From assembly GCA_963576475.1 (NCBI GenBank), contig OY754967.1, forward strand, positions 28,871,608 to 28,935,607: a stretch of DNA of 64,000 nucleotides, in the 5' to 3' direction. Under the pieces are notes generated by a model that did no database searches, was not told the DNA's origin, and saw only the letters and a list, made by a program, of their open reading frames with translations. Below are positions 56,401 to 64,000 of this stretch, piece after piece. A program made the translations under genes and the position numbers. Every line of letters begins with the position of its first letter. Within the stretch, counting starts at the first letter, position 1. This stretch comes from Molanna angustata. Lineage: Eukaryota; Arthropoda; Insecta; Trichoptera; Molannidae.

Positions 56401-59400
56401 TGTCTCTGTCAAGATTCTTCAACTTCTTGCAATTTCTTTTTGCTCAGAGTGCAAAAAAATCCTCATTGTTCTTATTCTTGGAATTATTAGGTATATCTTG
56501 AAATTGCTGACACTGATGATGTCTGGAGTTTCTTCAGGCGATGTAGTAAAACATTTAAATCGTGTTTTTTATATAAAATTTTGTATTATTATTTTTTTCT
56601 TCATTGTAATGTTTATTAGTTTTTATTTCTTTTTTTTTACTTGCTACTTATGTATTTACTAGTGTGGATTACTGGTAGAAATTGCCTACGGGCAATAAGT
56701 CCGCCACATTATGTGGATTTTTTTGCATAGTTAAATAATTTTATTATTATTAATCAATGGAAATCTGTCTATCTGAACGTAAAGGATCATTTAATAAAGA
56801 TATTTAAAATAAGATCATTCCACTTTTTTTTTTTTTTTATTTTTATTTTATTGGATACAACAGCTATAAAATAATTTACAATGAAAAAAAAACAACATAA
56901 TATGATTTACAACGCCAATTACTGTATCCATCTATTAAACATAGTTGGTATATAATTTCAAAATAATAATTCAGTGAAACAATATTACATCGTATCTTTA
57001 TACAAAATTGCTGTCCTGAAAAGGAAGGGAATAGACGGGAAGAATGGGGAATGTTGTTAAGTCATTTCAATAAAATAAAAATTGTTGATAGTAATGTGAG
57101 GCACAGGCGTAGAATAGTGCTTTCATTTTTTCAATTATCATCGTTTTCGGGTGTCTCGTAAGAGCCGGGTTATCAAAAACACAACAGGCCAAATAACATC
57201 ACACAAAGTTCCAGCAATAAGGTTCACCCATTCTGAATGTTGCCTTTTTAGGTGAGACAGTTGGTCAACGACTGTGTATCTCTCATACAAATTTTACACA
57301 TCGCTTGCACACCTGTTCTAGGTAGTTTAGCGGTGTTTTAAGACAAATGTCGTCTATCACAAATGAAATTTGATTTTGATATGCATGTTAATATTGTTAT
57401 ATATTGGAATAATATGACGAAACCTCTATAAATTATTATATTCTCGATAGTTGTGCATTTTAGGACCGAAAAATTGTCAAAAAATTTGCTCTTTTTTAAT
57501 ATTTACAATGGTGTTCGCTTGGGTATTTGTATGATGAAATTTTTCTTAACTACGCATTTGGACCGTAACTATAGCCAGAAAAGTAACCAGCCAAAAATCG
57601 GTAGGTAGTTATACTTAAATTTGACAGTTATTTATTTGACAGTTGTTATGATAGATGTTGCTGGTAATTTTTGTTTATTACTGACCGTTTGACATTTGTA
57701 CGGGTCGATTTCAAAATCAAATGTCAAATTTTGTTGTGCATATCAAAACACAGTATAATATAATTATGATAGTAATATAGGTAAACGATGAGATGATAAT
57801 GAAATACATATTGAAGAAAAAAGTGTGGTTTGCGACGACTAAGAATTTTTAGCGCGATAATGCTTGTATAAATAAATAGTGAGACATCTCTTTATATGAT
57901 TATCAATGATATTCACAAACATTCTAAATTCAAATGCATTCTCCATATTGCAGCAATTTTATGACAACCGCCATTACTCGGAACCACAAATACATAATTA
58001 ATAGAAAACGAGACACTATATCTTTTATATAGTATGAGCAAGAAAGAGATAGGAAACGTTTGGAACGTACTGTTTACATTATGTATGGAATATTGAGTGT
58101 CTTTATACCTGCAACACCCGTTAATTTAACTATGATATAACTGCGCTTGAAAACACCTTTTTAAGATATTTAAGTATTTCTTGTATAACCCATAGTTATA
58201 TTTTAACTATAACTACCGATTTAATTATTCTGTGAAGAAACCTGCCCTAAAAGGTCAATAATAAAAGAACACTTCCAAGTATCTTGCCTTAGTGCTTACT
58301 ATGACCGATGCTTTAGGTTGAGTGGTCCTATTAAGTGGAATTCACTACCTCTAGATGTCCGCAGTGCTCAAAGCAAGAGCACTTTCACTAAAGGACTAAA
58401 AACAGCTTTGTTTCAGAGAGCAACAAAACATTAAACTATCAGCACCCTTGATCTTGAATCATTAAACGGCGCTATACAAATAACTTATTATTATTAGTGA
58501 CAAATTTAGCAATTTCTTTCCAAACACAAGTTTTTCGAATCCAAAGGGAAGTTGCAATTACTAAATTTAATTGTATCTTTTTTTGATTTAATAATGCCTT
58601 GGCATTTACTTACATTTTAAATAATGTTTTTTTATATTTTTTTTTTGTATATTTTAGGTCGATCATATTGCATTACATCACATCGAATGCTGATGCAGTG
58701 TATTGACAGTTTAGTGCTCAAAGTACAGAGTGGTGTAGTGATTAATTTTGAAAAGTTTGGACCAGATCCGCCACCCCTGGAGAATACAGGACCCGGGGGA
58801 AGGGAAGATGGAAGTGATGATGTCATAGTAGTGGGAAACGTTAACGGAAATGATGTAGAAAATAAGGCTGACATATATGGAGATGTTATTAATTGTGACA
58901 GCGACAAGAATGGGGTAAGATTTTTTAAACTTAGTTAACGCCACTAGATACTGATCAGGAAAGAAAACAACTGGTGTAAAACAGCTGGACTGACAATTTT
59001 GATTTTAAGTTGATTTTATGGAGGCTAAGAAATGACTGATTAGACAAGTCCTCATATTGAATATAATATACTTTTGACTAAAAAAAGAAATGCATGGAAG
59101 ATTATACTTAAATAAAACCACCAATTTTAAGTCTAAGGGATAGTGTCCTCATACGCGCAGTGGATGTAGAGCATCAGGAGAATTTTAGTATTCTATATAG
59201 GAATTTATGTGCGCAATAACGACATTGTTGCTAGGAGACAAAGATCCAATCCCTCGCCTCTATACGCCTTGCGCCTCTGTGGACTCTAGTGTATTTCTAT
59301 AACTTTTATTTATTCAGGGGACAAATACAGTTTTATAAAATACTAGTGAACCCCCGGCAAACTTCGTATTGCCTGTATAATTAAATATGGTCCTTCATTA

Positions 59401-62400
59401 CCACCTGTCGCTTCAGACCCTTCATTACCTCCTGTCCCTTCAGGCCCTGCAGTACCTCCCGTCCCTTCAGGCCCTTTAGTACCTCCCTTCCCTTCATTAC
59501 CTCCCGTCCCTTCAGTAGGTTGGTTATGAAAAAGAAGAGATGAAAGGACAGTTGGACCTTCTTTTCCCAGGATACTCCACCTTCGTAGGTAAAATGACCA
59601 AATACATGAAGAAGAAGAAAAAAGTTTAAATCCAGAAACCTGCGAAGAGATGGAAGGAAAATTGGACCTTCTTCTCTCAGGATAGTCCACCTTCATAGGT
59701 AAAATGACCTAATACCCGATGAAGAAGAAGAGAAATGTTTTAATCCAGAAACCATCCCTGGCATTCGCTCGTCAATTCACCAAAGTTCCATTGCAATCGG
59801 GTGAATGGTTTAGGAGCGCATAGCATACATACATACATACATACAAACATTGAAATTTATAATATAGATACCAAGAAAGCATTATGAAACAAACAAACCA
59901 ATTATATTTGCCCACAGATGACCTATTAAATAATTGCATATCAATTAATGTGTCAGGTGCAATTTTATTTTTATTTGCCTTTATTGTTATGGTCAACTTA
60001 AATTACTAATGTTTTATTTGATTCTTATTAGTAGGTTTTAAAAAAATTATTTATCATGTATTGTGTCAGGATAATCTATGGCTTAAGAGGACATATATAT
60101 ATAACGCTTTATCTAGTGACCGAATACATGATATATTAAAACCGCCTAATGCACTATGAAGTTACGTGTTAGTAAAGGTAATAATCGCGTGCGTAAAAAA
60201 AGGTTTATACGTGATTTAAATTATCGGAAACCCAGTATTTGTTTATTTTTTGCATTTTAAGAACAAACCTTACTTGAAATGAAATAAGTTTATCGGTCAT
60301 TAACTTTGATTTTATGCACTCTTTAAGCTTATAAAAGATTTATTTCTCTACGATACATAGTTATGGAGTAATTTTTAAAAAAATGCTGTAAAAAAGGATA
60401 TTCGTTATAATTTTTTTAGGGGAATTAAGGCTGAATTTTAAAATTGTGTGACGAACATTCACTAGAGAAAAGTTATTTTTATTTTTTATTTATTTATTTT
60501 ATTTATTTTTCACACCTTTATCACAAAGACTATTATGAAGATTACTGCTGCCCAACTAGGTAACCCTGTTCTAGGGCTAGCAGTTATTATGGTATTTATT
60601 CTATAAACACGCTGTTACACATATTTGAGGAATTTGATTTGTAATTGGGGTGTTTAGGTTTATATGCCCCGCCCCCTTAACGGAATTTCAGATTCTTGTT
60701 TTATGGAACATTTTGATCATTCGTCAATTTTTACTAAATATTGGAATGTGTGCACTTTTTCGTTTCAAATGATAATACCACATTATGTCCAATTCTGATT
60801 CGTCTAAATTTATCCGTCTGAATTTTAGCACATGAGAAATGTAAAAAAGGTGCTTGCATTTATACGGGACTCATTACGTCACACCGCACGAACAATCCTT
60901 TTATCCATGGTCGCCCGTTGGGTACAGACGTTTTCGTAATCTGAAACGAATCAGAATAGGACGTATTGTTGAATAACTCAGTAAAATTAACATGATTATA
61001 CTGATTCTGTTGGTTATAGTTCTAAAATATTCAAAGGTCATATTTCTTTTTCGTTTGATGTCTAAAAAAAATGAGATCATTATATTAAAGATGTCTAGTG
61101 AGTGCATGGTTACAATTTCTTTTGTTTTATCAAATAATATGTATTGTTTCAGACCCGTTGGAATAATGGTGCATCTTACATGGGCAATCAGGGTATATCT
61201 CAAAATCCATTGAACAATACTGCCTGGCACTCCTGTAGGAAGCTCATCTATGTGCCAAGAACTGTTGCTCAGAAAGGTTTTGCTGTGGGCTTTTGGCCGA
61301 TACCAGAGTCCTTTAGACCTGATCCCACTGCACCAACCTTGGTAAGATTTCATTTAAATTTAATACAACTTACATAACTATATCTATGTCTGGTGTCCGT
61401 TCTAATATTTTTTTGAAAAGACAAAATGACTATGTAAAACCGAAATGTCAAATATTTGGCTTGGTAAAATTGTAAACTGCTAGTCCTAGAACAGGGTTAC
61501 CTAGTTGGGCAGCAGTAATCTTCATAATAGTCTTTATTATAAAGGTGTGAAAAATAAATCAAATAAATTAATCCAGCATAGGGAAAATTTATTTAAATTC
61601 ATTTCTCAATCAAATATTGCTGGGATGGAAACATGGGTTAATTGGAAGAAATTGCCATATGGCAATAAACTCGCCATTTTCACAGAGTGCAAGGAAGTGT
61701 TTATTATTATAACTTATTTTGTGTATGTATAATACAATATAGTGATCAATACAGAAAACTATTGTACATAGAAAATGAAGTTCTAAATAACTTTGCTTTT
61801 GTTGATCAGCATATTTTAGAAAGTATGTGTTTTATAATCCGCAGCCATAAAATTAATATAACAATGTAAAATATCCAGTTTTAGGAGTTTTTGTAAAATA
61901 TGCGCTCACAACCCTGCAGTGGCTGAAGAGTCTCCTGTTCAAATATCATTTGGTTTGCAATAAGCCAATCATGAGATATTTAGCAGTATTGGTATGTTAA
62001 AAACCCCATGATATGTGGGAACTCCCACTTTAACCCCTGTTTTCTCAAACTATATATGTGGATATTTTACATCTGTGCACTTGTTATCAGCCATTATAAG
62101 TTACATATATTGATTCTTGACTCTTAATAACAACTCTTTAGGGTGTTCATATATGTTTCATGTAATTAATTACCTACTAAATATGGTTACGTCCATAAAA
62201 ATAGATAAATATTGAATTTGTATACCTCTAAAGTTTATTTTTTCTTCAATCTATCAATATATGTGTAAAAATGATTACATACTTACTCCAATATGTAATT
62301 TATATAAATGAAGTATTTTGATAACATTTTTTCATAAAATAAATACATAGTTTGTATCATATTTTCTCACACTGATAAAGAAAACTGATATAAACCAGAA

Positions 62401-63108
62401 TTTATTTAATTGAAATAATGACCTGTGATTGACTTATTATATTCTTCTGTTGTGATTTTACATTTTCACTATAAACAAATTTGTAAAACATGATTTTGTT
62501 TTGAGATACCTTTTGAATGATATTGCATTTTATGTATTCAATATACATATAATATGCATGTGCAACTACAATGTTATATTTAATATTTTATGGTTATTTA
62601 TCACATTCAACAAAATATAGTGATCGGAATAGTTGCTAAATTGTTTTAAATATTTTAGTTTCCATAAAAAGAGATTTAAAACAGTTGATTGAGAAAAAAA
62701 ATTGAATATTCTATAATACATTTAAAATTCTGTAATAAATATAAAAAAAAATTAACAATTGAAGACCATTAAAAAAAAATAACAGGATTTGTAGGTTATG
62801 GTTTAGGATATGTGTGGAATAAAGTCCTGATGAGCAAACAGAGCGAGTTGATAAGATGCCAAATGTGGATTATTATTTAGTTAACATCAAGGACAGTCAT
62901 TCTTTATTTTTGTTGTTTAGGATATGTGTTAAATATTATTTTCATTTAATTACAGCCCCCGAGATCAGCGCATCCTGCAGTAAAATTTACATGCTCTTCA
63001 CAAGAGCCAATGGTAATAGACAATTTACCTTTTGATAAATATGAATTGGAACCTAGTCCATTGACACAGTTCATATTGGCAAGAAAGCAACCTACTATCT
63101 GCTGGCAG
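53359..63108 (+). CDS. INTS6: Integrator complex subunit 6, N-terminal 405 residues (partial)
   Basis: Nuclear Integrator subunit; in the family it contributes to snRNA 3' processing and promoter-proximal termination and helps bring PP2A to the complex. Exons 53359-53475, 53578-53655, 54972-55211, 55749-55929, 58658-58914, 61153-61341 and 62956-63108 join in phase to 405 codons. The first 150 or so residues are a von Willebrand A fold: MTIIVFLIDTSASMN carries the metal-site DxSxS (Asp9, Ser11, Ser13), followed by GDRYMLLTFEEPP, AGWKENLATFINELKNL, MTTMGAALKHAFDVLN and VIVVITDGGKL. Later blocks GSELTREPFRWDQRLFSLVL, QSGVVINFEKFGPDPPP, WHSCRKLIYVP and PFDKYELEPSPLTQFI are INTS6 signatures. The start ATG gives the conserved N-terminus. 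The gene continues beyond position 64000; the C-terminal half is outside. Confidence 0.97.
53578..53655 (+). CDS. INTS6: INTS6 exon 2
   Basis: 26 codons, VRQRSPESRGDRYMLLTFEE, phase 0. Acceptor TTCTTATAG; donor ATCAAG|GTTGGT. Confidence 0.93.
54505..54625 (+). mobile_element. SINE family B remnant in INTS6 intron 2
   Basis: AATATCACAAATTTCCAAAG, TGTGGCAACTTTTATTGAG and TTACTTGTCTGAGAAGC follow the family B body with many changes; head lost. Confidence 0.5.
54972..55211 (+). CDS. INTS6: INTS6 exon 3
   Basis: 80 codons completing most of the vWA fold (AGWKENLATFINELKNL to GGVQED). Acceptor TTTCTTCCAG; donor GAT|GTAAGT. Confidence 0.96.
55749..55929 (+). CDS. INTS6: INTS6 exon 4
   Basis: 60 codons plus one base: MNCPIPGSELTREPFRWDQR to DAMCEVTG. 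Acceptor TTTTCAAG; donor GGAG|GTACAG, phase 1. Confidence 0.94.
56107..56279. repeat. Foldback element in INTS6 intron 4, ~82-bp arms
   Basis: Left arm 56107-56188 and right arm 56197-56279 are roughly 85-90% complementary by eye (shared AGCTCAAGAAAAGAAACA and TAACTCAATG blocks), with a very short loop. Noncoding hairpin within the intron. Confidence 0.82.
57105..57300 (+). repeat. Dispersed repeat, copy 2 of 2
   Basis: Related to 446-645 (TAGAATAGTG, ATTATCATCGTTTTCGGG, ACACAACAGGC, AAGGTTCACC). Lies in INTS6 intron 4. Confidence 0.55.
58250..58500 (+). pseudogene. LINE 3' end (ORF2 C-terminus) in INTS6 intron 4
   Basis: One frame reads FRLSGPIKWNSLPLDVRSAQ, then FTKGLKTALFQRATKH and stop (58432-58434). 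This is the characteristic C-terminus of CR1/L2-like LINEs (GP..WN.LP...R......F...LK..LF). A GGCGCTATACAAATAAC 3' end with (TTA)n follows at 58465-58498. Confidence 0.85.
58658..58914 (+). CDS. INTS6: INTS6 exon 5
   Basis: 257 bases completing a Gly codon, then RSYCITSHRMLMQCIDSLVL and KVQSGVVINFEKFGPD. The last about 35 codons (GGREDGSDDVIVVGNVNGND and after) are an acidic, probably insect-variable linker. Acceptor ATATTTTAG; donor GGG|GTAAGA. Confidence 0.94.
59341..59870 (-). mobile_element. Non-autonomous element, short copy, INTS6 intron 5
   Basis: Shares outer ends and middle blocks with 49906-51858 (ACTAGTGAACCCCCGGCAAA; CGCATAGCATACATAC; AATTTATAATATAGATA) but has only a few minisatellite units. 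It is close to what the long copy must have been before expansion. Confidence 0.72.
60083..60680 (-). mobile_element. TTAA-flanked MITE, copy 2, with nested insertion (INTS6 intron 5)
   Basis: Inverted relative of 31943-32423, bounded by TTAA at 60083-60086 and 60677-60680. A foreign segment at about 60478-60605 interrupts it and accounts for most of the extra length. Confidence 0.72.
60478..60605 (-). repeat. Nested repeat; left arm of inverted pair around INTS6 exon 6
   Basis: Contains ACACCTTTATCACAAAGAC, TATTATGAAGATTACTGCTG and CCCAACTAGGTAACCCTGTT. It is the reverse complement of 61478-61568 over about 85 bases with few changes. Confidence 0.8.
61153..61341 (+). CDS. INTS6: INTS6 exon 6
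   Basis: 63 codons with NTAWHSCRKLIYVP and GFAVGFWPIPESFRPD. Acceptor TTGTTTCAG; donor TTG|GTAAGA. Inverted repeats lie in both flanking introns. Confidence 0.94.
61478..61568 (+). repeat. Right arm of inverted pair around INTS6 exon 6
   Basis: CCTAGAACAGGGTTACCTAG, TTGGGCAGCAGTAATCTTC, ATAATAGTCTTTATTATAAAGG. It lies 137 bases after the exon 6 donor and pairs with the 60478-60605 segment across the exon. Confidence 0.8.
61563..61710 (+). mobile_element. SINE family C copy, INTS6 intron 6
   Basis: Starts within the family C body (CCAGCATAGGGAAAATTTA) and runs through GGATGGAAACATGGGTTAAT, TTGCCATATGGCAATAAACT and GCAAGGAAGTGTTTATTATT. The tRNA head is missing. Confidence 0.75.
62956..63108 (+). 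CDS. INTS6: INTS6 exon 7
   Basis: 51 codons, PPRSAHPAVKFTCSSQEPMV to QPTICWQ. Acceptor AATTACAG; donor CAG|GTGAGA. The next intron runs out of the window. Confidence 0.95.
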
Positions 63109-64000
63109 GTGAGATTATACAGAACATATTTATTTCATACATACGTATTTAAAGATTAATTATAAATGTCATTCCAAACATCTGCAATACTTCCCCAAAA
63201 TTTTCATTTTAAGTGATATTTTAAGAATATTTACCATCTCACTGTATTGCGTGACAAATAGCTTTGACATCATAAATGCAATTTAAATAAAACTATCTTT
63301 GAATTATTGTTAGGATACCTTTTTTAGAGAACCATAGTTTAATTTTTTTTATCACATGACCAAAAATTCATGTTTTTAATAAATGATATATCATTAATGA
63401 GTATAATACATTTTTAAGTGATATAACTATTGATACGGAACATTAAATTTTATCATCAGTTTGTATTATTAAACTTTATGACTATAAATAAATAATGATT
63501 GTCTTCATTATAGTTTTTGAAGTGTGTGTGTGTGTGACTGCAGAATATATTATTAGTAAAAACTAGTATTTTATTTTGACACATAAGACACTTCATTGTT
63601 TTTTTAACGTTATTACAAAATAATTTTTAGCTATCATACATAATTAATGGCAAATGTTCTAGTTTATAAAATTAAAATATTCTTTAAGATTATGCATAGT
63701 GTATATATTATGAACAAACCAACTGAAAAATAGTTTTAACATAGAAAAAAACACCGTTTTCAATACGGAATGTAATCAGGCATGGCAATTTTAATTTTTG
63801 TTACTAAACACAGGCTCTATAATTAACAAGTTTCACTATTTATTTTAATAGTAACTTTACTACAAAAATGTACTGTATTTTGTACCTGGTGTAAGATTTT
63901 AAAATGACCACTGGTGCATTTATGAGCTGTTAACTGTCTATCTTATCTGTTATATATTATATGTAATATTATGTATTTGTTATCACTACAAACCACGCTG
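63109..64000 (+). other. INTS6 intron 7 (incomplete)
   Basis: Starts GTGAGA. No further INTS6 coding block is visible before the window ends, so the intron is at least 892 bases. Confidence 0.75.

Overview
This window is eukaryotic nuclear DNA, AT-rich, with spliced genes whose introns begin GT and end AG and a very high load of transposable elements. The two host genes are clearly animal. Frequent TACCTA/GTAGGTA tracts, tRNA-headed SINEs, and repeats with the GAGAGAACCGA(A/G)CG and AACGGCTGAACCGATTTT signatures suggest an insect, most likely a moth or butterfly. That placement is an inference from repeat style, not from a marker gene.

Two host genes are divided head to head by about 22 kb. 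On the minus strand, snurportin-1 (24157-31311) is complete in six coding exons that splice to a 435-residue protein. On the plus strand, Integrator subunit 6 (from 53359) has seven coding exons encoding the first 405 residues and continues past the window's right edge. Both act in snRNA/snRNP biogenesis: Integrator cleaves nascent snRNA 3' ends, and snurportin re-imports m3G-capped snRNPs.

The most striking element lies between them: a young, apparently intact Ty3/Gypsy-type LTR retrotransposon at 34767-40696 on the minus strand, inserted in a (TA)n microsatellite. Its two 215-bp LTRs differ at one position. It encodes a Gag with a SAP-like N-terminus, a complete Pol in the -1 frame, and a third ORF in the place where env usually sits. 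That third ORF is not env-like. It reads as a TARG1/OARD1-type ADP-ribosyl hydrolase macrodomain with both catalytic residues conserved, followed by a CCCH zinc finger.

The left third (1-22 kb) has no convincing host gene. It holds nested repeats: a 203-bp near-perfect palindrome carrying a hammerhead-ribozyme-like core on each strand (9938-10140), a 32-bp tandem array (about 11570-11820), a solo-LTR-like insertion (12115-12784), a LINE with a damaged RT active site (14541-16418) flanked by 168-bp direct repeats, and a family of palindrome-marked, microsatellite-bearing repeats, one copy of which has expanded to about 650 bp of CACG/CA repeat. The 41-53 kb part adds three hAT-type MITEs with perfect 8-bp target duplications, foldback hairpins, SINEs and minisatellites. 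INTS6 introns contain a LINE tail, a TTAA-flanked element, a minisatellite repeat, and inverted repeats flanking exon 6.
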